64,000 nucleotides of DNA, taken from NCBI GenBank assembly GCA_963750075.1, contig CAVVPG010000008.1:1-64000 (forward strand), read 5' to 3'. Below the pieces are notes generated by a model. It ran no database searches. It saw nothing but the letters and a program-made list of their open reading frames with translations, and had not been told where the DNA came from. Source of the DNA: Bog-473 sp963750075 (lineage in GTDB: Bacteria > Actinomycetota > Acidimicrobiia > Acidimicrobiales > RAAP-2). A program made the position numbers and the translations under genes. Shown in pieces: positions 34,804 to 46,784 of the stretch. Position 1 is the stretch's first letter. Each line of letters begins with the position of its first letter.

Positions 34804-35438
34804 CAGGATTCCTCCGGGTTCGCGGCGCAAGGGGCAGCCGTTCGAATCCGTTCAACTATAGCCCTCAGGTCGGCAAGGGCCTGCGGCAGGTCGTCGTTGA
34901 CCACCGTATGAGCTGCGATTTTGGACCCGCGCTCCACCTCTGAGCGGCCCAGCTCGACCCGCCGGCGGATGTGCTCCTCGTCGTCACCGCGGGCCGCCAG
35001 CCGCTCGGCCTGCGCCTCCGCCGTCGGGGGGAGCAGCATGATCACGGTGGCGTCCGGGCGTTGCGCCAACACCTGCTCGGCTCCCTGCACGTCGATCTCG
35101 AGCAGCACGTCGGCCCCGGGGGGTGGATCGGGGATGGGCGTGCCCATGAGGTAGTCGAGGAATTCGGCCCACTCGAAGAAACCGCCCTGGGCAACGGCAC
35201 CCTCGAAGGTCTCGCGATCGACGAAGTCGTAGGCGCCGCGTTCACGCTCGCCGGGACGCGGTGCCCTGGTCGTCCAGCTCCGGCTCAGCCAGAGGGTGGG
35301 GTCGTCCCGAACGATCTCGGCCGCCAGGGTGCCCTTGCCGGCCCCGCCGGGGCCGATGAGCACGAAGATCCGTGGCTCGCCGATGGGCGGCGGTTCAGCG
35401 CGCAGTCTCTTTGAGCAGCGACTCGCGCTGCTTGGCAC
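34803..35438 (-). CDS. gmk: Guanylate kinase
   Basis: Phosphorylates GMP. The P-loop GPGGAGKGT, the GMP-binding SRSWTTRAPRPGE and DVLLEIDVQGAEQV are all present. The only standard start upstream of the P-loop is GTG 35438, which overlaps the end of mihF by 44 nt; AGGGG stands ~5 nt before it. A CTG nearer the mihF stop is an alternative. The gene order mihF-gmk-rpoZ-coaBC-metK is typical of actinobacteria. Confidence 0.95.
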   Translation of the reverse strand: MPSSASRCSKRLRAEPPPIGEPRIFVLIGPGGAGKGTLAAEIVRDDPTLWLSRSWTTRAPRPGERERGAYDFVDRETFEGAVAQGGFFEWAEFLDYLMGTPIPDPPPGADVLLEIDVQGAEQVLAQRPDATVIMLLPPTAEAQAERLAARGDDEEHIRRRVELGRSEVERGSKIAAHTVVNDDLPQALADLRAIVERIRTAAPCAANPEES

Positions 35439-35712
35439 CGAGCCCCTGCAGTCGCCGGCTGTCGCTGATGCCGACGGTCTCCATGAGGCGCCGTGCCTTC
35501 ACCTTGCCCAGTCCGGGCAAGGACTCGAGCACCGAGACCACCTTCATCTTGCCGATGGTCTCGTTGGAGTCGGCCTCGGTGAGGAGCTGGGCCAGAGACA
35601 AGTTCCCCATCTTCAACTTGTCCTTGACCTCGGCCCGCTCGCGGCGAACCCTGGCAGCCTTTTCGAGTGCAGCGGCGCGCTGCTCGGGAGTGAGTGCGGG
35701 AGGTTGCGGCAT
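35395..35712 (-). CDS. mihF: Actinobacterial integration host factor MihF
   Basis: 105-aa DNA-binding protein of the mIHF type, found only in actinobacteria and unrelated to HU/IHF. It has the helix-two-turn-helix core: KVVSVLESLPGLGKVKARRLMETVGISDSRRLQGLG. The N-terminal ~25 residues are a charged helix. ATG 35712 has no SD; TATGGT ends 6 nt upstream, so it is probably leaderless. It likely compacts DNA and modulates transcription. It is strong support for an actinobacterial source. Confidence 0.96.
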   Translation of the reverse strand: MPQPPALTPEQRAAALEKAARVRRERAEVKDKLKMGNLSLAQLLTEADSNETIGKMKVVSVLESLPGLGKVKARRLMETVGISDSRRLQGLGAKQRESLLKETAR

Positions 35713-35724
35713 GGCGAGACCATA
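35713..35724 (-). promoter_or_regulatory. -10 box of leaderless mihF promoter
   Basis: Minus-strand TATGGT (35724-35719) followed by 6 nt and the ATG. A GTGAC-C-GTCAC inverted repeat lies just upstream (about 35735-35745) and could be a regulator site; nothing here identifies the regulator. Confidence 0.55.
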
Positions 35725-35762
35725 GCGCCTCGGCCCGTGACGGTCACACCCATTTTCCCTAC

Positions 35763-36602
35763 TCAGCCCATCTGAGCCGCCAACTCGCGGGCGAGTGACT
35801 TCGCGTTGCGCCGCAGGTCGCCCGGATCGGGTCCGCTGCGGAGCAGCCCTCGGGAGCTGCTGGGAAGCACGGTCCCGGGGCGGCATCCGGCGAAACGCTC
35901 GGCCACGTCGGCCGGCCGAGCGCCCTGCGCGCCCAGCCCAGGAGCCAGAATTATACCCCCTAGCTGGGATAATGGGAATTGCGACGGCGGCAGCGTCGCA
36001 CCGATCACCGCCCCCACCGTTCCGGTCGGGATATCCGGTGAGCCGTTGAGTGCCGCGATCTCCCCGAGCAGCATGTCCTCGACACCCGTCCCGTCGGAGG
36101 TCACCGCCTGCTGCAGGCCACGGCCCTCCGGGTTGGAACTGCGGACCACCACGATGACACCCCGTCCGTTGGCGGCAGCCAGGCGGACGAGCGGCGCCAG
36201 CGCTCCGAGGCCGAGGTACGGGTGGGCCGTCACGGCATCCGCGGCGAGCGGGCTGGCGTCGCCGAGCCACGCGTCGGCGTACGCCTCGGCCGTGGAGTCG
36301 ATGTCCCCGCGCTTAGCATCGGCGATGACGACGAGCCCGGCGGCGGTCGCCTCTGCGATGAGGCGCTCCAGCTCGGCCATGCCTGCCGCTCCATGCCGCT
36401 CGAAGAAGGCGACCTGCGGCTTGACGACGCCCACCGACCCCGCGAACGCGTCGACGCAGGTGCGACAGAAGGTGCGCAGACCCGTGGCATCGTCGCTCAG
36501 TCCCCACTCCGTGAGCAGTGCTCCCGACGGGTCGATGCCCGCGCACAGCGGACCGGTGGCGCGCACTGCCGCCGCGACCCGGTCCCCGAAGCTGTCAGCC
36601 AT
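35763..36602 (-). CDS. pyrF: Orotidine 5'-phosphate decarboxylase, type 2
   Basis: Last step to UMP. The 279-aa protein belongs to the long subfamily: LCAGIDPSGALL, the catalytic DAKRGDIDSTA, VRSSNPEGRGLQ and GIILAPGLGAQG. ATG 36602 overlaps pyrD by 8 nt and has a strong GGAGGGAGG upstream. A short A+T-rich patch at 35950-35985 looks promoter-like but lies inside conserved coding sequence. Confidence 0.95.
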   Translation of the reverse strand: MADSFGDRVAAAVRATGPLCAGIDPSGALLTEWGLSDDATGLRTFCRTCVDAFAGSVGVVKPQVAFFERHGAAGMAELERLIAEATAAGLVVIADAKRGDIDSTAEAYADAWLGDASPLAADAVTAHPYLGLGALAPLVRLAAANGRGVIVVVRSSNPEGRGLQQAVTSDGTGVEDMLLGEIAALNGSPDIPTGTVGAVIGATLPPSQFPLSQLGGIILAPGLGAQGARPADVAERFAGCRPGTVLPSSSRGLLRSGPDPGDLRRNAKSLARELAAQMG

Positions 36603-37637
36603 TTCGGCCTCCCTCCTTGAGCATGGGCACAGGCGCGCCGGGCGCCACCGGCGTCTCGGGCCCGGTGCCGTCGGTCGCTCGGTCGGCGCCGCGCCGGCGG
36701 GCCTGTCCCCGGATGTCGGCGACCGTCGTGGCATGGGCCTCGCACCAGCGTGCCAGCTGCCGGAGCACCTTCCACGGCGCCCGGGGGTCCCGGAACGTCG
36801 CCGTGCCGACCTGGACGGCGTCCGCCCCGGCGAGCAGGAGCTCCACCGCGTCGCGGCCAGTCATGACGCCGCCGACGCCCACGATGGGCACCTCGGGGTA
36901 GGCGCCCCGGCACTCCCAGACGGCGCGCACGGCGACGGGGTGCACCGCACTGCCCGAGAGCCCGCCGCCACCCGCACCGAGCACCGGCCGGCCCGACTCG
37001 GTGTCGAGGGCGAGGCCGAGCAGCGTGTTGACCAGCGTCAATCCGTCCGCACCGCCCTCGAGCGCGCCGGACGCGATCTCGACGAGGTCGGGCACGTTGG
37101 GACTGAGCTTGGCCCAACGGGGCAGGCCGCAGGTCGTGGCGGCCATGACCCGCGAGGTTGCGTCGGCCGAGTGGGCGAACATGTGCGACCGGTCCTCGAC
37201 GTTGGGACAGCTCACGTTGACTTCGAGCGCGGTGATACAGGTACCGGGCCCCGAGGCGGCCGCCGTGGCCACCAGCTCGGCCGCCGCGGCGTACTCCGCC
37301 ACGGTCCGTCCCCAGATGCTGACGACGACCCGCGCCCCCGAGGCGTGGAGCGACGGCAGGTCGCGCTCCAGCCACGCCGGCAGGCCGGGTCCCTGCAGCC
37401 CCACGCTGTTGAGCATCCCGGCGCCGACCTCGTGCACCCGGGGCGCCGGATTGCCCTGCCATGGCCCGACGCACAACGACTTGACGACCACGGCACCGAG
37501 CTCGGCCAACTCGCCGTACTCGGCCAGCTCCGTGCCGTGACCCGACGTCCCCGAGGCCGTCATGATCGGGTTGCCCAGCCCGACGTCGCCCACCTGCGTG
37601 GCCAGTGCCGCCGCACCTCGTGGTCGCTCCCGCCCGC

Positions 37638-37641
<4 letters not shown>
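36595..37641 (-). CDS. pyrD: Dihydroorotate dehydrogenase, class 1 (1B-like)
   Basis: Flavin enzyme oxidising dihydroorotate. The catalytic base is the Cys of VNVSCPN, which marks class 1, and the pattern GNPIMTASGTSG ... MLNSVGLQGPG fits the 1B (NAD-linked) group. Class 1B enzymes normally need the Fe-S/FAD subunit PyrK, but no pyrK lies in this operon. ATG 37641 overlaps the carB stop (ATGA). The C-terminal ~40 residues after ADIRGQARR look like a dispensable tail. Confidence 0.93.
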
Positions 37642-40943
<3,302 letters not shown>

Positions 40944-40963
40944 GTCGGCTCCGCCCGCCCGGC

Positions 40964-42085
40964 TCAGCGCGCCCCGGCGCGGGCGAGGTGGGCCAGCATC
41001 AGGTCACGGAACGCGCCGAAGAGGTAGCGGGCGTCGTGCGGCCCCGGGGCCGCCTCGGGGTGGTACTGCACGGAGAACGCCGGCGCGACGAGTGAACGGA
41101 AGCCCTCGATCACGCCGTCGTTGAGGTTCACGTGTGTCGTCTCGGCGTCGGGGATGGAGCCGGCCGCCACGGCGTAGTTGTGGTTCTGGCTCGTGATCTC
41201 CACCACGCCGGACTCCAGGCGCTGGACGGGGTGATTGGCACCGTGGTGCCCGAAAGGCAGCTTGTAGGTCGTGCCGCCGAGCGCGGCCGCCAGGATCTGG
41301 TGGCCGAGGCAGATGCCGAAGACGGGCACCCGGCCCACCAGGTCGGCCACCGCTGCGGTCGGGCCCGGGAGGGCGGCGGGGTCGCCCGGCCCGTTGGAGA
41401 GGAAGACGCCGTCGGGCTCGAGCGCCAGCACCTCCGTGGCCGTCGTGCCGGCCGGCACCACCGTCACGTTGCCCAGCGTGGTGAGGAGCCCGACCATGGT
41501 CGTCTTCACCCCGAAGTCGTAGGCCACGATGCGCAGGCCGCTGGACGCGCCGGGACCGCTGCCCGGGTGGTCGCTGGCCGCGGGCGCCGTGACGCCCGAC
41601 ACGAGGTCCAGCCCGTCGGTGCCGACCGCGGTCGCGGCGGCGGCCCGCAACTCCGCCTCGGGTGCGGTGCCGAAGGCGCAGGGCACGGCGCCGGCCTCCC
41701 GGACGTGCCGGGCCAGGCGCCGGGTGTCGACTCCGGTCAGGGCGGGCACCCCGTGGCGCCGCAGGAACGGCTCGAGGCCCTCGGTGGCCCGCCAGTTGGA
41801 CGGTTCGGCGGCCAGGTCGCACACGACGACACCGCGGCAGTGCGGCAGCACGGCCTCGTCGTCGGCTGCGTTGGTGCCGTAGTTGCCGATGTGCGTGCTC
41901 GTGAACGCGATCACCTGGCCCGCATACGAGGGGTCGGTGATGACCTCCTGGTAGCCGCTCATGGCCGTGTTGAAGACCAGCTCACCCGTGGCCACGGGCA
42001 CGTCGGCGCCGGCTGCCTCCCCCGAGAACACGGCGCCGTCCGCGGTGACCAGCAGCGCCGCCGGCCGGTCCTCGACGGCGCTCAC
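40964..42085 (-). CDS. carA: Carbamoyl-phosphate synthase small subunit
   Basis: Glutaminase subunit of CPSase (373 aa). The N-terminal CarA domain has GELVFNTAMSGYQEVITDPSY. The C-terminal class I glutamine amidotransferase has the nucleophile in FGICLGHQILA and catalytic His/Glu in VQYHPEAAPGP. GTG 42085 overlaps the pyrC stop (GTGA). A longer frame upstream is only a shadow of pyrC. Confidence 0.97.
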   Translation of the reverse strand: MSAVEDRPAALLVTADGAVFSGEAAGADVPVATGELVFNTAMSGYQEVITDPSYAGQVIAFTSTHIGNYGTNAADDEAVLPHCRGVVVCDLAAEPSNWRATEGLEPFLRRHGVPALTGVDTRRLARHVREAGAVPCAFGTAPEAELRAAAATAVGTDGLDLVSGVTAPAASDHPGSGPGASSGLRIVAYDFGVKTTMVGLLTTLGNVTVVPAGTTATEVLALEPDGVFLSNGPGDPAALPGPTAAVADLVGRVPVFGICLGHQILAAALGGTTYKLPFGHHGANHPVQRLESGVVEITSQNHNYAVAAGSIPDAETTHVNLNDGVIEGFRSLVAPAFSVQYHPEAAPGPHDARYLFGAFRDLMLAHLARAGAR

Positions 42086-43404
42086 CGTTGCGCCGCCGCG
42101 TCGATCACGACGGCCTCGCCGCGAACGACCGTATGACGCACCGCTCCGTCGAACGTGCGCCCCGCGTACGGCGTGTTGCGGCTCCGGCTGGCCAGCCGCG
42201 CCGGGTCCACCACCGTCGTCGCCGTGGGGTCGAATACGCACAGGTTCGCGGTGGCGCCCTCCTCGACCGGGCCGCCCTGCGCGCTGTGGCCCCCCGTCCG
42301 GGGGTGTGTCGCCGTCAGCTTGGCGATGGCTGCCGGCTGCGTGCTCATCAGCGCGAACACCCGCTCGGGGCCGAGGTGCGGCGAGAGCACCGACCACGCG
42401 ATGGGCAGGGCCGTCTGCAGCCCGAGCATGCCCGGCGGGGCCTGGTCGAAGGGGACGTCCTTCGCCTCGGGTGCGTGCGGGGCGTGGTCGGTGGCCACGG
42501 CGTCGATCGTGCCGTCGCACAGGCCCGCGACCACCGCCTGCACGTCCTCGTCGGTGCGCAGCGGCGGGTTCACCTTGAACACGGGGTCGTACCCCGCCAC
42601 CGCGGCGTGGGTGAGGAGCATGTGGTGCGGAGCGGCCTCGGCGGTCACCGGGAGGCCTTCCGCCTTCGCCCGGCGCACCAGCTCCACCGAGCCGGCGCTC
42701 GAGAGGTGCAGGAAGTGGACCGGCGCGCCGGTCAGGCGGACGAGCATGATGTCGCGGGCCACCATGGCCTCCTCGGCCGCCGCGGGCATGCCCGGGATGC
42801 CCAACCGGCTCGACCAGCAGCCTTCGTGCATGGCCCCGCCGGCAGCGAGGCACGCGTCCTCGCAGTGCTGGGCCAGCGTGACGCCGAGGCCCTTGGCGTA
42901 GTCCAGGGCGCGCCGCATGAGGGCGCCGTCCTGCACGCCGGCGCCGTCGTCGGTGAAGAGGGTCACCCCGAGCGCCGCCAGCTCGCCGAGCGGGGCGAGC
43001 GCGTGACCGGCCCGGCCCACCGTGATGGCGCCGGCGACGGCGACCTCGGCGGCGCAGCCGGCACCGAGCGCGAGCACCTCGCTCGCCACGGCCGCCGAGT
43101 CGATCGCGGGCTCGGTGTTGGGCATGGCGACGACCGCCGTGTAGCCGCCGAGCGCAGCGGCGCGTGCGCCCGACTCGATCGTCTCGGCCTCTTCGCGCCC
43201 CGGCTCGCGCAGGTGCGTGTGCAGATCGACCAGTCCCGGGCCCACCAGGCAGCCGCCCGCATCGAGGACGACGGCGCCGCGCGGCGGGTCGATCGACTCG
43301 GCGAGGGCCGCGACGGCGGAGCCACGGACGGCGACGTCGAGGCGCGCGAGGCCGTCGGGCCCGACGACGGTGCCGCCGCGGATGACGAGGGTGACGTCAG
43401 GCAA
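42082..43404 (-). CDS. pyrC: Dihydroorotase, class I
   Basis: Cyclises carbamoyl aspartate. The 440-aa amidohydrolase has the zinc motif VDLHTHLREPG, further ligands in LAQHCED and FLHLSSA, and the catalytic Asp in AVATDHAPHAPE. The start is TTG 43404, overlapping the pyrB end by 8 nt and preceded by GGAGGTG. No ATG or GTG fits the conserved N-terminus better. Confidence 0.96.
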   Translation of the reverse strand: MPDVTLVIRGGTVVGPDGLARLDVAVRGSAVAALAESIDPPRGAVVLDAGGCLVGPGLVDLHTHLREPGREEAETIESGARAAALGGYTAVVAMPNTEPAIDSAAVASEVLALGAGCAAEVAVAGAITVGRAGHALAPLGELAALGVTLFTDDGAGVQDGALMRRALDYAKGLGVTLAQHCEDACLAAGGAMHEGCWSSRLGIPGMPAAAEEAMVARDIMLVRLTGAPVHFLHLSSAGSVELVRRAKAEGLPVTAEAAPHHMLLTHAAVAGYDPVFKVNPPLRTDEDVQAVVAGLCDGTIDAVATDHAPHAPEAKDVPFDQAPPGMLGLQTALPIAWSVLSPHLGPERVFALMSTQPAAIAKLTATHPRTGGHSAQGGPVEEGATANLCVFDPTATTVVDPARLASRSRNTPYAGRTFDGAVRHTVVRGEAVVIDAAAQR

Positions 43405-44389
43405 CGGCGGGCACCTCCACCGCCCCGGGCAGTTCGCCGCCCAGCAGCAGGAACAGGATGGCCATGCGGACCGCCACGCCGTTGGCCACCTGCTGGGTCA
43501 CGACCGTGCGGGGCAGGTCGGCCACGTCCGACGCGATCTCCACGCCGCGCACCATGGGCCCGGGGTGGGTGACGATCGCGTGCTCGGCCAGGCGCCCGGC
43601 CCGGCGGGCCGTCAGGCCCCAGCGGGCGGTGTACTCGCGCAGGCTGGGCACGAACGACCCGCTGCCGCGCTCGGCCTGCAGCCGTAGCAACGAGACCACG
43701 TCGGCGTCGCCCAGCGCATCGTCGAGGTCGGTGACCACCTCGACCGGCCATCCCTCGAGCGACGGGGGCAGCAGGCTGCCGGGCGCGGCCAGCGTGACGT
43801 GGGCCCCGAGGGCGGTGTAGGCCAGCACCTCGGAGCGGGCCACGCGGCTGTGGCGGACGTCGCCGACGATGAGCACGCGCAGGCCTTCGAAGCATCCGAC
43901 GCCGAGCTCGTCGGGCGCCACGCCCTTGCGCTCGGCCAGGACCTGGCGCACGGTGAAGCAGTCGAGGAGGGCCTGCGTCGGGTGCTCGTGCCAGCCGTCG
44001 CCGGCGTTCACGACGTGGGCGCGCTGGACCCAGCGGGCCACCTGGTGGGGGGCGCCGGCCGACGAGTGGCGGATGATCACGGCGTCGATGCCCATGGCCT
44101 CGACGGTCTCGACGGTGTCGCGCAGGCTCTCGCCCTTCTTCACCGACGAGGTGGCGACGGCGAGCGAGAGCACGTCGGCCGAGAGGCGCTTCGCCGCCGT
44201 CTCGAAGGACAGGCGGGTGCGGGTCGACTCCTCGAAGAAGAGCGTCGCCACGACCTTGCCCCGCAGCGTGGGGACCTTGGGCATCGACCGGCGCTCCACC
44301 TCGGCGAAGGCCTCGGCGACGCGCAGGACCTCGGCGATGCCGTCGGGCCCGAGGTCGGCCACCGAGAGCAGGTGCTGGGGCCCGGTCAC
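43397..44389 (-). CDS. pyrB: Aspartate carbamoyltransferase catalytic subunit
   Basis: Commits carbamoyl phosphate to pyrimidines. The 330-aa protein has FFEESTRTRLSFE, HPTQALLDCFT and the aspartate-site loop HPGPMVRGVE. GTG 44389 overlaps the pyrR stop (GTGA). There is no pyrI regulatory subunit, so control is presumably through PyrR rather than allosteric. Confidence 0.97.
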   Translation of the reverse strand: MTGPQHLLSVADLGPDGIAEVLRVAEAFAEVERRSMPKVPTLRGKVVATLFFEESTRTRLSFETAAKRLSADVLSLAVATSSVKKGESLRDTVETVEAMGIDAVIIRHSSAGAPHQVARWVQRAHVVNAGDGWHEHPTQALLDCFTVRQVLAERKGVAPDELGVGCFEGLRVLIVGDVRHSRVARSEVLAYTALGAHVTLAAPGSLLPPSLEGWPVEVVTDLDDALGDADVVSLLRLQAERGSGSFVPSLREYTARWGLTARRAGRLAEHAIVTHPGPMVRGVEIASDVADLPRTVVTQQVANGVAVRMAILFLLLGGELPGAVEVPAVA

Positions 44390-44958
44390 TTGTCCTCCAG
44401 CGTGCCGATCCACACGCCGTCCTCGCCGACGTCGACCATCTCCTCGCGCCGCGTCGGCAGGTTCTTGCCGACGTAGTCGGGGCGGATGGGGAGCTCGCGG
44501 TGCCCGCGGTCGACCATGACGGCGAGCTGGACCGCCCGGGCCCGCCCGAAGTCGTTGAGGGCGTTGAGGGCGGCCCGGATCGTCCGCCCGGTGAAGAGGA
44601 CGTCGTCGACCAGCACGACTACCCGTCCGGCCAGGTCGACGGGGATGTCGGTGACCGCCTCGGGCAGGACGGGGCGCAGGCCGATGTCGTCGCGGTAGAA
44701 GGCCACGTCGAGGCTGCCGAGGTCGACGCTCTGGGTCCCCTCGATCTGGCGCAGCGTCTCGGCCATCTTGGTGGCGAGGGGCACGCCGCCGGTCTGGAGC
44801 CCCACCAGGACGACGTCCTCGACCCCGCCGTTGCGCTCGACGATCTCGTGGGACATCCGGGTGAGGGCGCGCTGGACGTCGGCTGCGCTCAGGACCTGGG
44901 AGTGGGCCACGAACACGCCCCCGAGGGGTCGCGTATGACTGCGCTCGCGTTCGGCCAC
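44386..44958 (-). CDS. pyrR: Pyrimidine operon regulator / uracil phosphoribosyltransferase
   Basis: UMP-sensing RNA-binding attenuator with residual UPRTase activity. The 190-aa protein has the PRPP motif VVVLVDDVLFTGRTIRAAL and the conserved VLVGLQTGGVPLA. The start is GTG 44958, with a strong GGAGGAG 3-5 nt upstream. Directly before that SD is an RNA hairpin whose loop matches the PyrR-binding consensus (44970-45000), so PyrR probably represses its own translation and, through coupling, the whole pyr operon. Confidence 0.96.
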   Translation of the reverse strand: MAERERSHTRPLGGVFVAHSQVLSAADVQRALTRMSHEIVERNGGVEDVVLVGLQTGGVPLATKMAETLRQIEGTQSVDLGSLDVAFYRDDIGLRPVLPEAVTDIPVDLAGRVVVLVDDVLFTGRTIRAALNALNDFGRARAVQLAVMVDRGHRELPIRPDYVGKNLPTRREEMVDVGEDGVWIGTLEDK

Positions 44959-44969
44959 TGCTCCTCCTG

Positions 44970-45000
44970 CCGTGTGAGCCTCACGGGACTCACTTCACGG
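44970..45000 (-). promoter_or_regulatory. PyrR-binding RNA hairpin in the pyr leader
   Basis: Transcript hairpin: outer stem CCGT/ACGG, a 3-nt GAA bulge, inner stem GTGAG/CTCAC, loop TCCCGTGAGG. The segment AGUCCCGUGAGGCU (44990-44977) matches the Bacillus PyrR binding-loop consensus ARUCCNGNGAGGYU at all positions. It ends one nucleotide before the AGGAGGAG ribosome site of pyrR. There is no terminator hairpin or room for one, so the mechanism should be blocking of ribosome binding, as reported in mycobacteria. Confidence 0.88.
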
Positions 45001-45010
45001 TCAGGGGGAT

Positions 45011-45016
45011 ATCTTA
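45011..45016 (-). promoter_or_regulatory. Probable -10 of the pyr operon promoter
   Basis: Minus-strand TAAGAT. Transcription would begin near 45004, leaving a leader of ~46 nt made up almost entirely of the PyrR hairpin and the SD. No recognisable -35. Confidence 0.5.
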
Positions 45017-45084
45017 TCGCGCCGGCGGGCGGGCCGGCCCCGTGACGCCCGAGCCGCGGCAGACGCCGCCGTCCGGCTCGTCGC

Positions 45085-46380
45085 TCAGCAGCAGTGTCCC
45101 TGCTGCGCCGGCGACGTGGGGATCTGCCCGGCGACCGTCGAGATCACACCGGTGCGCCGGTCGATCATCCGAATGGCGTCGTTGAAGAAGTCGGCCACGT
45201 AGACGTTGCCCTGCCCGTCAACGGCGGCGCCGAGCGCCAGTCCGAAGGTGGCGTTGGACGCCGATCCGCCGTCACCCGCGGTCTGACCCGGTTCGGGGAG
45301 CGTCTCGACGCCGGTACCGGCGACCAACACGACCCGCCCGCTCACGAGGTTGAGCTCGAGCAACCGCCGGCCGTAGGCCTCGGTGACGAAGAGCGTCTTG
45401 TCGTTGCCCACCGCCAGTCCCGTCGGATCGTGCTCGCCCCCGGTGCCCGCCAGAACAGGATCTTGGTGGACGGAGAAGATCGTCGACGTCGCACCGGTGG
45501 CAGCGACGCTCTCCCGGATCGAACCGCACGCGGTGGCGACGAAGATGTTCGAGGAGCCGTCCACGGCCACACCCACCGGCGCACACGGATGCGAGGCCGT
45601 CTGGCAGATTCGGTCCAGCGGGGCACAATGGATCCCCGGACCGGCCGCCCTGGTGATGACCCCGGTGGCCAGCGACACCTTCTGGACCTCGTTGTTGGCG
45701 GTCTCGGCCAGGTACAGCTCACCCCCGGGGCCCAAGGCGATGACGTCGCTGAGCCCCCCAAAGCCGCTACCCGGACTCGCAAAGTCCAGCGAGGCCTTGA
45801 GGGCCGGGCCTCCATTCCCGCTGGAGCCGGTGCGCCCGTCTCCGGCCACGGTCGAGATGACGCCATCGGCCGCCGAGACCTTGCGGACGCGATTGCCGTC
45901 TTCGAAGTAGACGTCGCCGTTCGGAGCTACGGCGACGCCGCTCGGGTCGGAGAGCGTGGCCTGCGGGCCCGGGCCGCCGTCGCCGGAGAAACCCACGGCC
46001 CCCGTTCCGGCCACGACCTCGAGTTGCTGCGTGGCCCGGTCGACCTCGAGCACCCGGTTCCCATCGGTGAAGTAGAGATCGCCACCCCGGTCGACCGCGA
46101 CGCCCATCGGCCCGGTCAACTGGTACGAAGTGGCGAGACCGAGCGAGGGGCCCTTCACCCTTCGTTGTCCGTCCGGCCCGGGCGGATGCGCGGATGGACG
46201 CGGCCGGGCCGGATCGCCTCCCCGGATCGACGCCACGACCACGGCCGCCACGACGAGGGCCAGCGTGACCAACGCCGCCCGCCGCCGCCATCGGCGGCGG
46301 CGCAGCCGCCGCGCCTCTCGGATCAGTGCTTCCGTGGTCCCCGGCTCGGTCACCCGACGTGGCCCGAGGGTGAGCGTCAC
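45085..46380 (-). CDS. Membrane-anchored NHL-repeat protein
   Basis: 431-aa protein of unknown function. The N-terminus is cytoplasmic and Arg-rich, followed by one transmembrane segment at about residues 35-52. The extracytoplasmic part consists of NHL-type beta-propeller repeats: units such as PMGVAVDRGGDLYFTDGN, PSGVAVAPNGDVYFEDGN and GAAVDGQGNVYVADFFN alternate with VISTVAG-type strands. It ends in a Cys-Cys dipeptide. GTG 46380 overlaps the stop of the GntR gene (GTGA), so the two form an operon. NHL propellers bind proteins, sugars or RNA; nothing here tells which. Confidence 0.85.
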   Translation of the reverse strand: MTLTLGPRRVTEPGTTEALIREARRLRRRRWRRRAALVTLALVVAAVVVASIRGGDPARPRPSAHPPGPDGQRRVKGPSLGLATSYQLTGPMGVAVDRGGDLYFTDGNRVLEVDRATQQLEVVAGTGAVGFSGDGGPGPQATLSDPSGVAVAPNGDVYFEDGNRVRKVSAADGVISTVAGDGRTGSSGNGGPALKASLDFASPGSGFGGLSDVIALGPGGELYLAETANNEVQKVSLATGVITRAAGPGIHCAPLDRICQTASHPCAPVGVAVDGSSNIFVATACGSIRESVAATGATSTIFSVHQDPVLAGTGGEHDPTGLAVGNDKTLFVTEAYGRRLLELNLVSGRVVLVAGTGVETLPEPGQTAGDGGSASNATFGLALGAAVDGQGNVYVADFFNDAIRMIDRRTGVISTVAGQIPTSPAQQGHCC

Positions 46381-46727
46381 CGCAGACCTTGAATGATCTG
46401 AATCAATTCGTCGGGCTGATAGCCCTGCACCCGGGCGTACTGCACCAGGTCCCGCACCCGCTCGATGAGTGCGCTGCGCGCCGGGGCCTGGCCGCTCACC
46501 GTGATCCCGTGGCCCCGGCGAAACTCGACGAGCCCCTCGTCTCGCAATTGGCGCAACGAGCGAAGGACCGTGTTGGCGTTCACTCCGAGGACCTTGGCCA
46601 GATCCCGGGCCGGAGGTAGTCGTTCGCCCGGGACGGCCTCGCCATCGGCGATGGCCCGACGGATCTCGGCGGCAACCTGTTCGTGGAGGAAGACCGGGTC
46701 GCTGGGGTCGACTTGGAAGTTCGGCAT
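46377..46727 (-). CDS. GntR-family regulator, YtrA-like
   Basis: 116-aa short GntR protein. It has the winged helix (PVFLHEQVAAEIRRAIADGE, LAKVLGVNANTVLRSLRQL) and then only ~35 residues (RVRDLVQYARVQGYQPDEL), as in the YtrA subfamily, whose members often control membrane or transport genes encoded in the same operon. Its operon partner is the NHL protein. A perfect palindrome lies 2 bp before the ATG. Confidence 0.92.
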   Translation of the reverse strand: MPNFQVDPSDPVFLHEQVAAEIRRAIADGEAVPGERLPPARDLAKVLGVNANTVLRSLRQLRDEGLVEFRRGHGITVSGQAPARSALIERVRDLVQYARVQGYQPDELIQIIQGLR

Positions 46728-46728
46728 G

Positions 46729-46747
46729 GTGCTAATGAGAATAGCAC
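46729..46747. promoter_or_regulatory. Palindromic operator before the GntR gene
   Basis: GTGCTA-N7-TAGCAC, perfect 6-bp arms, immediately upstream of ATG 46727. A TATTCT -10-like box (46743-46738, minus strand) lies within it, so a bound regulator would block transcription start. A third half-site-like TAGCGC is just beyond, at 46752-46757 on the minus strand. Confidence 0.7.
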
Positions 46748-46784
46748 TAGAGCGCTAACCCGTCCATGAGTCGGCAGCCGAGGA

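Noticed and set aside
35945..35990. A+T-rich, promoter-like patch (ttatacc, ggataat) within pyrF
   Set aside because: It encodes conserved pyrF residues (FPLSQLGGIILAPG) and no gene starts nearby on the plus strand.
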